DNA of 64,000 nucleotides from Actinobacillus vicugnae (GTDB lineage Bacteria; Pseudomonadota; Gammaproteobacteria; Enterobacterales; Pasteurellaceae). Location: assembly GCF_901687125.1 (NCBI RefSeq), contig NZ_CABFJY010000047.1:62001-126000 (forward strand), given 5' to 3'. A program made the translations under genes and the position numbers. How positions within the stretch are numbered: the stretch's first letter is position 1; each line of letters starts with the position of its first letter. Positions 39,390 through 48,791 of the stretch are shown here, piece by piece. The notes under the pieces are model-generated. The model was not told the DNA's origin and made no database searches. It worked only from the letters and a program-made list of their open reading frames with translations.

Positions 39390-42368
39390 TTAAAATGGTA
39401 TTTCTTTCCACTCTCTCTCAATCGGTTTGTTTGAGCCTTGATATTCGGGAATAAATAATTTCAAACCGATCATTCTTAACTCTTCATCTTTGCGTTTATA
39501 AGTATATTTACCCTCTAGATTTTGGTAAGGAGAAATACTCTCCCACTCTGTTTGTGGAAAATATAAAATAACTGAACCTTCAGCTTCTAATTCTACCTTT
39601 TCGGACAGGATAGGTTTACCTAAAATTATTCCATTAAATATAATCTCTTCAACTCGAATTTCATTAGCAATTTGCTCTGTCGTTAAAGAAGGGTGTTGCA
39701 CTCTAAAAGTGTGTTTATCAATAGCACTAACTTGCACCTTATGACTAGATTTAAAATAGCGTTGCATCTCGATTTGATAAAAGTTATATGTATCTTTCTG
39801 AGATAACGAGCCACTTTTATAATCTAAAAGACTATCATCAAATTGTTTTAAAAAAGATTTTAACCGTTGCTCAGTCCAACCATATGCTTTTTCTGCATTA
39901 CCCCAATAATTCTCACTATTCCCCCAAAAGCCATTTTTCATCCATGTCTCAATTGATTTCGGAGCTGATAAACCATAAATAATGCCCCCAATCACTAACA
40001 CAACACCAATGCCTAGCACTAAATAAGCAACACCTGTTAAAGCGGTGTTAATTATCCCAGCTTTAGCACCATATAAAATACCCAATCCGCCAATGCCTGC
40101 TTCAACAGCAAGCCCTCCTGCTATTTTCATTCCTGAAGCACGCATGGAGATTCTATCGCCTTGATATTGTGCTTCATACCAAGAACCAAGTTCGATTAAG
40201 GCACCTATACCTGCAAATACGGTATTCGCATTTAAAATACCATTTTTAATTAAAGTCAGGTGCTGAGAAATCGTTGAGGCTTTTTGCATTTTGCCTAAGT
40301 CAAGCACGCCTTTTCCACTAACCGCTTTGTGCGCATTGGCGTTTAAATTGCTTAATGCCTCAGTAATGTTATGTTTTAGCCCACTTTCAGGGGCAAATTC
40401 TTGCGCAAACATCACTAAAACACCTGTAATTGGATTTTCCGCAATTTGTCCACCCGCAGTGGCTGCTGTGCTACTTTTACCGCCATTTAAAAAGAAATCG
40501 ACAATCGGCTGATACCCGACTAATTTAGTTAACCCTAATGGTTTTTGAGACGTTTGGAATACTTGATAATTATCATTATCTAGCACTGGTACGGTGATTG
40601 ACACGCGATAACGTTCACTTAGCTTTTTCGCATTCTTCGGTAAGTTTTTCCCATTATCGGTTTTTTGACGCAAATGTGAGATTGTTTCGCTCGTTTTAGG
40701 GTGTATCGCATAAATGTCTTCGATTGTTTGTCTTACCTGAATCGGTTTTCCCCTATTATGTTTGCTAAACTGTTGAGCATAGTATTTATCAATAACGATA
40801 TTCACCACCAAATCAAATTTGACCATATCCATTTGGGCTGCTACTTTTGCTTTTTCTATGGAAGAAAAACCCGCTTCAAAATAAGACAAGCCCTTCTGGA
40901 GTATATTAATAACACTTTCCTCAGGTACGGCTGTGTCTTGAGGTAAGGCAGATACCCCTCCAGATAAGGCGGCAATTATGGCATTTTGTCCAATGGTTGA
41001 GTAATCTAATCCAAAGAATAAACCGTGCATAAGCAAACACCATGCTTCTGCTGTAAATTTATCTTTTTTCTGTTCTAATAATGAAAGAAGTCCCCTAATT
41101 TTCAGATTTGTGTTATTACTTGCAATAAGTTGAGTGTGCACGGATACCACATTTTTAAATGGTTTCCCATAACAATGCGTTACATTTGCCATTTTATTAA
41201 TTGCATTTACACCTGGAATGTCGTTATCTAATAACAAGTCACTTTTCAATTTTGCAAAAATGTCTTGGTGGCTATTTTGGGAGAGATGTTGCTCATTTAG
41301 AAACGCCTTTTTATACTGATAAAATTCTGACAGCGTTAGTGGTTTTTGATGAATTTTCTCAGTAAATTCTTGAGGTGTCATACCTGTGAAGGTAGAAATT
41401 TGATTCTCCGTATAAAGTTGATGAGCCTTGCTTGCTGCCAATTTATTTTTATTATTGATAGCTTCATTTTGCACCACCAGCATTTTTTGCATATGCGCAT
41501 CAATCACTTGCGCGGTCGTAATTGCATATTCATACTGTTTTAACACCGCTTTACGCTTGTTATCTAAATACACATGAAAATGCGCAAGGTCTCGCGTAGT
41601 GCCTACCATATCTTCTAAAGCGATGATTTCCCCTTTCTCGTTCCCTCGTGGGGTAATTGTCGGTACAAACCCCGTTGGTATACGCCCCACCGCTCCAAAA
41701 CGATATTGATTACTTGGCTCCTCAATAACCAATTTTGTATCAGGTGCAAAATCCTTCACGCTTTCTTTCAGTGTCAGAATATCTACGGCATGACCACTTC
41801 TTAAGGTGACTTTTTTCATCCAATCCTTACGTGCGTTACTATCTGCCGATAATTTATTCAATAATGCAATAGGCAACGCAAAATCAGAGTATAAAATGTC
41901 AATTTCTTGAATCGCTTTATTCAGCATAATGCAGGGCGTTGAAAGCACATTTGCCGTCCAGTTTTGCGACAAATCACCATTTTCACAATGATATTGACGA
42001 AAATGATACGGCGCAGGTAATGCTGTGCTATTGGCTGAAATACTCTCTAGTTCAGGGGAGCGATAGCGATAAATATACCACGCCTTAGGACTGTCCGCTT
42101 TGGCGCTAATCGCACTTAAATCCTGTGGCGAGGAAATATCTGTCGCCAAGATATAAATATAACCGTCTCGCAAACGGCGTAAATCATAATCCGCATTAGC
42201 ACGACCATCACTCGGCAAGGTGGGAACAGTACCTGCAGTCTCAATATTTTTAAACGCTTGCTCCGTTAATGCCAATCGAACAGGATATAAATAATAAAAT
42301 TCCTGACATTCCTTGCAAATTGAATCTATGGGCTGGGCTTTAGGTTCAAAGGGGAGGTTGGTTGTCAT
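39390..42368 (-). CDS. VasX-like type VI secretion effector, predicted membrane-active toxin
   Basis: 992 residues. The N-terminal domain has the CxxC-like ICKECQEFYYLYPVRLAL and YDLRRLRDGYIYIL pattern of the VasX N-terminal region. The middle is long and helical. A C-terminal hydrophobic zone (about 740-805) includes ITNTALTGVAYLVLGIGVV-type helices, then a charged tail. VasX effectors are delivered by VgrG and dissipate the target membrane potential. The gene follows a DUF4123 adaptor gene by 6 bases and precedes the putative immunity genes, the usual order for such modules. No Hcp, VgrG or T6SS structural gene is in the window. Toxicity is inferred. Confidence 0.72.
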   Translation of the reverse strand: MTTNLPFEPKAQPIDSICKECQEFYYLYPVRLALTEQAFKNIETAGTVPTLPSDGRANADYDLRRLRDGYIYILATDISSPQDLSAISAKADSPKAWYIYRYRSPELESISANSTALPAPYHFRQYHCENGDLSQNWTANVLSTPCIMLNKAIQEIDILYSDFALPIALLNKLSADSNARKDWMKKVTLRSGHAVDILTLKESVKDFAPDTKLVIEEPSNQYRFGAVGRIPTGFVPTITPRGNEKGEIIALEDMVGTTRDLAHFHVYLDNKRKAVLKQYEYAITTAQVIDAHMQKMLVVQNEAINNKNKLAASKAHQLYTENQISTFTGMTPQEFTEKIHQKPLTLSEFYQYKKAFLNEQHLSQNSHQDIFAKLKSDLLLDNDIPGVNAINKMANVTHCYGKPFKNVVSVHTQLIASNNTNLKIRGLLSLLEQKKDKFTAEAWCLLMHGLFFGLDYSTIGQNAIIAALSGGVSALPQDTAVPEESVINILQKGLSYFEAGFSSIEKAKVAAQMDMVKFDLVVNIVIDKYYAQQFSKHNRGKPIQVRQTIEDIYAIHPKTSETISHLRQKTDNGKNLPKNAKKLSERYRVSITVPVLDNDNYQVFQTSQKPLGLTKLVGYQPIVDFFLNGGKSSTAATAGGQIAENPITGVLVMFAQEFAPESGLKHNITEALSNLNANAHKAVSGKGVLDLGKMQKASTISQHLTLIKNGILNANTVFAGIGALIELGSWYEAQYQGDRISMRASGMKIAGGLAVEAGIGGLGILYGAKAGIINTALTGVAYLVLGIGVVLVIGGIIYGLSAPKSIETWMKNGFWGNSENYWGNAEKAYGWTEQRLKSFLKQFDDSLLDYKSGSLSQKDTYNFYQIEMQRYFKSSHKVQVSAIDKHTFRVQHPSLTTEQIANEIRVEEIIFNGIILGKPILSEKVELEAEGSVILYFPQTEWESISPYQNLEGKYTYKRKDEELRMIGLKLFIPEYQGSNKPIEREWKEIPF

Positions 42369-42374
42369 TGTGTT

Positions 42375-43184
42375 CTATCTTACAAAATAAGCCAATAGCT
42401 TATTGGCACGCTCTGTTTCATTTGGGAATTGTTGTTCAATGCTTGCCTCAATAGAGACAAAATCTTCCCCTTTTTGCACCGCATTTTGTTTTGCCAGAGC
42501 GTAATACAATACCGAGGTTTCAAGCTGATAACCTTTTTTCTTACTGTCTTCTAAATAAGACAAAAATCTAGCTTTCTGTTGTTCTGAAACAATGTGAGGG
42601 TATTGCTTAATGGCGTAATCTGTTAAATTTTCTTTTAATTTTAACCACTTTTGATCTTTAAACCCATCCATTTCCCACTGAGTCATCATCACTGGGGCGG
42701 ACTTGGTATCTTCTGGTAAGGCTTTGAGTTGATAATAATAAAAACTGTCCTCAAATCCTGCGCCAAAAGCATGAATAATGCGGTTGTCGAAGCCGAAGAA
42801 TTTGCTTAATTTTTCAGGGCTGTTTGCAATGATGTTAAGGTAATTATGTAACACTTTCGGGTCGTAAAAACGAAAGAAAAACCATTTGCCATGCTCATCT
42901 TGTAGCACGGGGAATTTGCGCAAGTGGTTGAAAACGGTTTCAAAATCATGGCGTGAGTGAATAAAAATACCGAGATGTTCATGCCAATTGAGCTTAGTTA
43001 AGGCGTTTTCTTGGTGGAATAACCCCTGTAATTCGCTTTCAGTGCGGTAATCAGGATAAGGGTGAACTTCTACCAGATAAGGCGCAATAGCACGGGTTTC
43101 GTCGCCAAATTTGCCTTTAAATAAACTTTCCGTGCGACATTGGAAATCCTCTGGATGTAAGAATTTGTGCTTATTCGCATCCAC
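42375..43184 (-). CDS. DUF4123 effector-adaptor (chaperone) protein; start disputed
   Basis: 269 residues from a GTG at 43184. The DUF4123 fold is recognisable from LGIFIHSRHDFETVFNHLRKF and DEHGKWFFFRFYDPKVLHNYL. These proteins load a cargo effector on VgrG. The GTG lacks a ribosome binding site and lies inside what should be the first beta-strand; the frame continues upstream as FGEDLPPLNCYFIVDANKHK back to a stop at 43260-43262 with no normal start. This fits a -1 frameshift from the preceding gene at 43235-43241, giving a 467-residue fusion. Start or fusion is therefore unresolved. Confidence 0.75.
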   Translation of the reverse strand: MDANKHKFLHPEDFQCRTESLFKGKFGDETRAIAPYLVEVHPYPDYRTESELQGLFHQENALTKLNWHEHLGIFIHSRHDFETVFNHLRKFPVLQDEHGKWFFFRFYDPKVLHNYLNIIANSPEKLSKFFGFDNRIIHAFGAGFEDSFYYYQLKALPEDTKSAPVMMTQWEMDGFKDQKWLKLKENLTDYAIKQYPHIVSEQQKARFLSYLEDSKKKGYQLETSVLYYALAKQNAVQKGEDFVSIEASIEQQFPNETERANKLLAYFVR

Positions 43185-43198
43185 AATAAAATAGCAAT

Positions 43199-43777
43199 TT
43201 AGTGGGGGTAAGTCTTCACCAAAAAGTGCGGTGTCTTTTTCAGTGGTTTGGGGTCGGTTTCAGGCGGAGGAAAAACAGGCTGTTGCCACTGTTCCCAACC
43301 TTTGAGCATTCTGTCAGCAGGAATATCAAGATGCGGAAAAAGTAATTTGGCGATTTCATCAGGGGCAAATAATTTAGGGTGGCGACCAAATTGGCGGTCA
43401 AGCAAGGGGACTGGGGTAATATGGTGGCAAAGCAGATAGTTTTCATCATATTGGTGCGTAGGCTTTTCGGTAACCAGTTTTTCAATTTCCACCAAGCGTA
43501 CTTCTTGCTTACCCAACCCTTTGGCATGATAGATTAATTCTACCATACCATGGCGTTGGAAAAAGGTTTCCGCAGGCAAAGGCGCAAGGGTTGGTTGAAA
43601 ATGACTGCTTTGCACGTTATCCGCTTGCGCCATAAATGCTTCAAACTCCGCTTTATCTTGAGCAAACGCCAGCAGTGCTGCCACAATCTCTTGCTTGATT
43701 GGTGTTACATTACCATGATAATCTTTTTCTTGCTTAACAACTTGGCATTGACCAAGTTGAATCCAAAGTGAGCGCAT
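43199..43777 (-). CDS. T6SS-associated hypothetical protein, possibly N-terminal half of a fused adaptor
   Basis: 192 residues starting MRSLWIQLGQCQVVKQEKDY with GGAAAA upstream. It contains LIYHAKGLGKQEVRLVEIEK and PDEIAKLLFPHLDIPADRM; no known domain was recognised. The last 11 codons after KPLKK appear out of frame relative to the DUF4123 coding potential beyond them. The sequence CTG AAA AAG before that point could permit a -1 slip into the DUF4123 frame. It is the first gene of the module and reads toward the adaptor and effector. Confidence 0.6.
   Translation of the reverse strand: MRSLWIQLGQCQVVKQEKDYHGNVTPIKQEIVAALLAFAQDKAEFEAFMAQADNVQSSHFQPTLAPLPAETFFQRHGMVELIYHAKGLGKQEVRLVEIEKLVTEKPTHQYDENYLLCHHITPVPLLDRQFGRHPKLFAPDEIAKLLFPHLDIPADRMLKGWEQWQQPVFPPPETDPKPLKKTPHFLVKTYPH
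43224..43232 (+). repeat. Haemophilus-type uptake sequence core
   Basis: AAGTGCGGT is the Hin-type core, whereas the rest of the window carries the Apl-type AAGCGGTC. It lies inside the adaptor gene, suggesting passage of this module through a Hin-subclade species. One 9-base match could be chance. Confidence 0.45.
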
Positions 43778-44042
43778 TGTTTTTTCCTTTTATTACAATT
43801 AGATAAATACATCATATACTTTTTATTATTATAATAGCATAAGCCATAATTAGTTATGATTTGTTTCTATACGAAGGAATTAAAATTATGTGATAAGATC
43901 AACTTGCTTGCAAAGATAGAAAGCTCAATTTAAGTCAGAATGACTTAGCATTGCCTCGTGATGTAAGCTTATCTATGCTCTACACCATAACTATTCGGTG
44001 TGTTATTCGGTATTCGGAGCTTATAAAAACGCTTTGAGCTGA

Positions 44043-44855
44043 CCTAAAAATTCAAAACGCCATTTTAATATTACGACCAATACAGCTTTTGCCTTTCACA
44101 AACTGTCTTTTGTTGATATCTTGGCAGCGATTTTACTTTTTGCGAATGAAGTCAAAGGTATTTCTGCTATAACAATGAGCCACCACTTAAACATCAACTA
44201 TAAAACCGCTTTCGTGCTTTGCCATAAACTGCGTGAAGCTCTATTCAAAACCCGTGATTTAACTCCGTTACAAGGCGCTATTCACGAAGATGGGGCTTGG
44301 TTCAATTTCACTTTACACAAACCTAATTTCCGTAAGAAGAACTACAAACAACAGCAAAAAGCCGATAAAAAAGGAAGAAGATTTCTGAAATTTATACCGA
44401 CCAAACGTTGTATAATTAGCCTTAATCAAAGGTCTAGCAATGATGAGCTATGGGGTTCAAACCGTACTATTGTCACTATGGATTACAACGAAAGTGCGAA
44501 TACTGTTTTAGCGATGAATCATCATTTTGTTAAAACTGGTAGTGATATTATATGTGATGAAAATCCAGCTTATGCAGGTTTAGACTTCTATTACACATGC
44601 TGGGCAGTTAATCATCAAGAAGCATATAGCTTTCAAGGCATTAACAGCAATTTAGCAGAATCTTTCAATGCTCGCTTTCGTGATCCACATAGTGGTGTAC
44701 ATCACAAATGTGATAATAAATACACTTTGAGCTATGCCAATCAAGTTGCCTATATGTTGTCAGATAACCGTAGAAAGCCCAATAGTGAACTGCTCAATGA
44801 TATTCTAAAACGCTGTTTATGGGTTCTACCATTAAGAGAATGGGTAGGTTATTAG
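44043..44855 (+). pseudogene. IS1595-family transposase, 5'-degraded
   Basis: From 44043 the frame reads KRHFNITTNTAFAFHKLSF, then ANEVKGISAITMSHHLNINYKTAFVLCHKLREAL, the typical IS1595 (ISXO2-like) DNA-binding region. The catalytic part follows (HEDGAW, CDENPAY, then NHQEAYSFQGINSNLAESF). The N-terminal zinc-finger part is lost: a stop at 44040-44042 and out-of-frame sequence precede it, and the only start is an internal TTG at 44121. Terminal inverted repeats were not found. Between 43778 and 44042 there is the upstream region of the adaptor module, with TATAAT on the minus strand at 43828-43833, and no other gene. Confidence 0.75.
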
Positions 44856-45116
44856 GTAATCACCCTACACAAGAGATAATTGGTATGGATGCATTTAGCC
44901 TTAAAGAAGTTTCTCAAACGTATTTTAAATAATCTTAATGAAAAAATGAAGTACGAACAAGAGCTATTGGTGGCTTAGTTTAAACGCTTAATCAAAATTA
45001 AGGTCGTAACCCGCCTAATTCGCTTACCTTGCACAAGGCTAGGCGAATTTTCTACGTCTGAATTTCGAAAAATCTTGCTACAAAACAAAATTTTCCCTGA
45101 AAATAATATACAAGAA

Positions 45117-45160
45117 AGCCCTTGGTGATGTAAAAAATCATCAAGGGCTAATTTTTTAAA
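45117..45160 (+). terminator. Isolated + strand terminator
   Basis: Stem AGCCCTTGGTGAT / ATCATCAAGGGCT (one G-U pair) followed by AATTTTTT. No intact gene ends here; it may be left from a deleted gene. The 617-base gap 44856-45472 otherwise holds the transposase 3' flank and the IS30 fragment. Confidence 0.65.
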
Positions 45161-45304
45161 TGGCGGTTTAGCTGAGTAGGGTTTTGTGCAACTGCTACAT
45201 CATACTGTAACTTTACAAAATTCTTGGATTTACCCCTAAGCGCTCTTGAATAAAAAAGGAAAGCTAGTTGTTGTATATCAAGGCACCAACCAAAGAGAAG
45301 CAGA

Positions 45305-45424
45305 ATGTACAAACAACTGGCTTACGAAGAGCGATTTCTTCGTCAAAGACAGAAAGTTAAACCCCAACAAATTAAGTTAACCCCTGATTTATGTCAAGTG
45401 ATTGAAGCAAAATTACAGGCATAG
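45305..45424 (+). pseudogene. IS30-family transposase remnant
   Basis: A 39-codon frame MYKQLAYEERFLRQRQKVKP then QQIKLTPDLCQVIEAKLQ. The start resembles the N-terminus of IS30 transposases and the second part the segment preceding their catalytic core; the sequence between these parts is missing and the end is truncated. Small size limits certainty. Confidence 0.45.
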
Positions 45425-45428
45425 TAGA

Positions 45429-45463
45429 CAAAAAAGAGTGTAACCATAGGGCTACACTCTTTG
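45429..45463 (-). terminator. Terminator of the TonB-dependent receptor gene
   Basis: On the minus strand the stem AAAGAGTGTA / TACACTCTTT with a 10-base loop is followed by TTTTGTC, ten bases after the receptor stop codon. Confidence 0.8.
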
Positions 45464-45472
45464 CGTTTTCGG

Positions 45473-48400
45473 TTAGAACTTCATTTCTACGGCTACATTG
45501 AAATTACGTCCAGGGGCGGTGTAGAGCGCACTGTGTACTTTGCTCTGATTCACCGCGTTGATGGAAGATTGACGTACCGATTCCCAAGTGCTGTATCGGC
45601 GATTAAGCAAATTGTACACGCCCGCACGCAAGGTGATAGTGTCCTTGATAGTGTAATAGGCAGTTAAATCATAAGTGTACCATTTCGGTGCGGTTTCTTT
45701 GGTGGCGACAATGTCTTTACGTATGCCGAAAATGTTGAAGCCTCGCAATTCTTCGGCTTTTTTCGCTTTGGAATAGGTTGCCGTCAAATTGACACCCCAC
45801 AGCTCATTCGGTGCATCATAGCCGATGCCAATGACATAACGCGCTGGTTGCAACGTATCTAAAATAGGTGACCGCACCACGGTGTAACCATCTTTCAATT
45901 GCTGATTTTTTGGTTTAATGCGGTTATACGCCAAGGTAGTGTACAATCCGTTCGGCAGGCTGTCGAACAGACCATGCCAATCCAATTTGCCCACCACATT
46001 GATACCTGAAAGGGTGATATTTTGCAAATTATGATAACCGTCCGCTTCGGTACCACCACCTTCTATCTTACGTCTTGCTGTAGTCACCAAATCTTTGTAT
46101 TTATTATAGAAATAACTCACTTCAAGATAACCAGCACCACCAGAGAATGCGATCCCGAATTCTTGGTTGCTGGCTTTTTCCGATTTCAGTTCAGACACAT
46201 GCTGTTTTTCGACACTAATGGAATTGTTGATATCCAAGCCACCGCGTCTGCCAAATAATTCATGGAATGACGGTACTCTAAAGCCACTTGAACGACGATA
46301 AGATAAAGTTAAATAGTCTGTTGGGCGAACGGCAAGACCCGCGTTCCAAGACCAATTGCGATAAGTGCCTTTGGCGGTGAACCGATCGTCTGATTTGAAT
46401 TTATGTTTATCATAACGAACACCTAACCCCAAATCTACTTTGTCACCAAGTGCAATATGATCTCTGAAGGCGATAGATCGATTATAGCCTTTAATATGGC
46501 GATAAGAACAATCTTGTCTGTAAAATCCATTGCGACAAATTTCCGTACGTAAAATATTCACATTTCTGTAACGATAAATATAAGGATCATTTTTTTTCCC
46601 AGTACCTCTTATCTGTTCTACTAAAGAATCATATACATTAGCTTTAGGATTCGAACCACGTGCTTGTTCGGTGAAATAGTCATCATGTGTTAATGACGAT
46701 TTAAAGCTATCTGCCCCAAATAACACATTCACTTTATGTGTACTTTCCGCCAGTTCAAACACCTTGTTCAGCGACACTTGCAATACATTATGATTTTCAC
46801 GATATTTTAAACGTTCTGACAAATACGCCGATAAAATATTTGCTTTGCTCGCTCGGCAATTTTTATCAAAATGCGGATATGCCGAACAGCGTGTTTCATA
46901 ATTATGTGTATTAATATCAATTTTTTGTCGGTCAAAACTGATATTAACCGCATCAAACCAACCGTTTTTCGGTGTGTATTTATACTCAATGCCATAACGG
47001 TTCTTATTATGATGTTCATCGAAATAATAACCGCGCGTATAGGCTGGAGTGGGATAAACAGGAAATTGGTATAACGCTAAACCCGTCAAAATATTTTTAC
47101 CAGAATACGCACCTTGAGTAAGTGTTTTTCCGCTGTCTCCACTACTAATTTCCGAAGGCTGAATATAAGATGGGCGAGTTTTATCTTGAAGGTCATATTT
47201 TTGCTTCGTATTTTCCAACACAAATCCAATATAATTTGCATCATCAAAATGATAACCGAGTTTAGCTAACCAAGATTTAGATTTATAATCCATAGGATTC
47301 GGCATTGTACGCTTTCCTCCTGTGTAATCAGAAGCACTTACTTTTTCAGTAATATGCCGCATACTATCATATTGTGCCTGTTCTTTTGCCGTATAAGGCG
47401 GAAGAGTACGAGGAGTAGACGGAGTTGGTGTACGTTGAGTCAGCTTTGCACCAGGTTTTGGCTCGCAGTTCAGTGACGGACATTCGTCCTTTAAAATAAA
47501 CCAGTTATGATCGAAAACCGCTTCCCTTTGGTTTTTCTTATTATCCAAATCATAAGGCTCCGTAAAAGCACCTACACGCGTGATGGACTGTTGCTGATCG
47601 ATGGCGTTGCGATGAACCTTGGTTTCATGTCCCGTTCTATGGGTATATTGCAGCAAACCTTCAAACCCGTTGCTTTTACCCGCGATCGCAAGGCTGTTGA
47701 CGAATTGCCGATTTTTGCTGCTATACGCATTTTTCGTATTAATTCCCCAATTTTTGCCGTTCTTAATTACATCATCGACTTCTTTGGTACGGAAACTCAC
47801 CGCGCCACCCAATGCACCGCTGCCGTATTCCGAAGAAGCCGCTCCCTTGGTGATTTCAACGGAACGCACGTTTTCGTATTCGATCTCATTAATCGCTCCA
47901 CTGTTAGCATTTGAGTGCTCGGTGACATAAGATTGCGTTTGCACCAAGCCGTCCACTTGCAAGCCGACACGGTTACGATCCACCCCGCGAATCGAATAAC
48001 CGCTGGTGGCTCCCCTCCCTTGTTCCACCACCGAAATACCAGGATCGTAGCGTGTTAGATCGCGAATATTCAGGATTTGTTGCTTGTTAATATCCTTGGC
48101 AGTTTTCACCACCTTGCCCAATCCTGTAATTTCCGTGTTTTTGCGATTAGCATTGTAATCGCCTTTCACGTCAATAGTATCCAAAATAGTCGTCTGCTGA
48201 TTGTCAGTTTTGCCAACACCATAGACCTGCCCTGCTGATGCCGACAAGATCGCCAAACAAACGGTGGTGAGATTGAATTGGGTTTGTTTTTTGATTGATA
48301 AAACGTTTTGGTTCTTTAAGTCAAAACCAGCTTTGTTGTCACAGCGCTTTGCATTCAGCGCCGTCTTCAAAACTGATATAGGCTTAATAACATGTGTCAT
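45473..48400 (-). CDS. TonB-dependent receptor of the transferrin/lactoferrin/haemoglobin class (TbpA/HgbA-like)
   Basis: 975 residues. The TonB box region DTIDVKG is followed by a plug domain with RDLTRYDPGISVVEQGRGATSGYSIRG-type sequence (close to neisserial TbpA), then a long barrel ending in AVEMKF with terminal Phe. Cysteine pairs in surface-loop positions (RCSAYP-NCRAS, EICRNG-QDCSYR) match TbpA/LbpA relatives. A hydrophobic export signal (about 42-58) lies behind an unusually long charged N-terminal extension of about 40 residues. Import of iron or haem from a host protein is expected; which ligand is not determined. No tbpB/hpuA-type lipoprotein gene is adjacent. A Fur box lies upstream. 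Confidence 0.85.
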   Translation of the reverse strand: MTHVIKPISVLKTALNAKRCDNKAGFDLKNQNVLSIKKQTQFNLTTVCLAILSASAGQVYGVGKTDNQQTTILDTIDVKGDYNANRKNTEITGLGKVVKTAKDINKQQILNIRDLTRYDPGISVVEQGRGATSGYSIRGVDRNRVGLQVDGLVQTQSYVTEHSNANSGAINEIEYENVRSVEITKGAASSEYGSGALGGAVSFRTKEVDDVIKNGKNWGINTKNAYSSKNRQFVNSLAIAGKSNGFEGLLQYTHRTGHETKVHRNAIDQQQSITRVGAFTEPYDLDNKKNQREAVFDHNWFILKDECPSLNCEPKPGAKLTQRTPTPSTPRTLPPYTAKEQAQYDSMRHITEKVSASDYTGGKRTMPNPMDYKSKSWLAKLGYHFDDANYIGFVLENTKQKYDLQDKTRPSYIQPSEISSGDSGKTLTQGAYSGKNILTGLALYQFPVYPTPAYTRGYYFDEHHNKNRYGIEYKYTPKNGWFDAVNISFDRQKIDINTHNYETRCSAYPHFDKNCRASKANILSAYLSERLKYRENHNVLQVSLNKVFELAESTHKVNVLFGADSFKSSLTHDDYFTEQARGSNPKANVYDSLVEQIRGTGKKNDPYIYRYRNVNILRTEICRNGFYRQDCSYRHIKGYNRSIAFRDHIALGDKVDLGLGVRYDKHKFKSDDRFTAKGTYRNWSWNAGLAVRPTDYLTLSYRRSSGFRVPSFHELFGRRGGLDINNSISVEKQHVSELKSEKASNQEFGIAFSGGAGYLEVSYFYNKYKDLVTTARRKIEGGGTEADGYHNLQNITLSGINVVGKLDWHGLFDSLPNGLYTTLAYNRIKPKNQQLKDGYTVVRSPILDTLQPARYVIGIGYDAPNELWGVNLTATYSKAKKAEELRGFNIFGIRKDIVATKETAPKWYTYDLTAYYTIKDTITLRAGVYNLLNRRYSTWESVRQSSINAVNQSKVHSALYTAPGRNFNVAVEMKF

Positions 48401-48485
48401 GATTTACGCTCCATATAATATTGTTATTACGTTCCAGACTGCCATTACAGCAATGAACGTTACTGCAATTGATTATTAACCATTT

Positions 48486-48504
48486 AACAATGATTCTCAT
48501 TATT
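48486..48504. promoter_or_regulatory. Fur box of the receptor gene
   Basis: AACAATGATTCTCATTATT; its complement matches 15 of 19 positions of GATAATGATAATCATTATC. It is 86-104 bases before the receptor ATG. Iron-repressed expression is expected. Confidence 0.75.
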
Positions 48505-48791
48505 ATTAATGGAAAGCACATTGTAATTTGAAATTTACATGTTTGCAAATACTTGCACTATTGACAAATAACTTAATAAACAATACAAACAGAGGGAGGA
48601 AGGGAGCGTATGCCAAAAATAGCTTTTGTATTCGCGGCTGAATTCGTAGTCCACAGCAAAGGTGGCTTGCGCAATGTTGTGCAGCTGGCGAATTACACAT
48701 TTTGCCTCGCTTAAGAGATGGGCTTTGAAGATTTCGGTATGTTTATTACTACGGCAACACAGCTACAAGACGGAGGGAAAGCCTTTTATGG

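Noticed and set aside
43240-43527. 95-codon frame in the third minus-strand frame inside the adaptor region
   Set aside because: Overlaps the better supported gene completely, has unlikely composition, and contributes no recognisable domain.
47507-47930. Two + strand frames (103-135 codons) opposite the receptor gene
   Set aside because: Antisense shadows with no start signals; the minus-strand receptor explains the coding potential.
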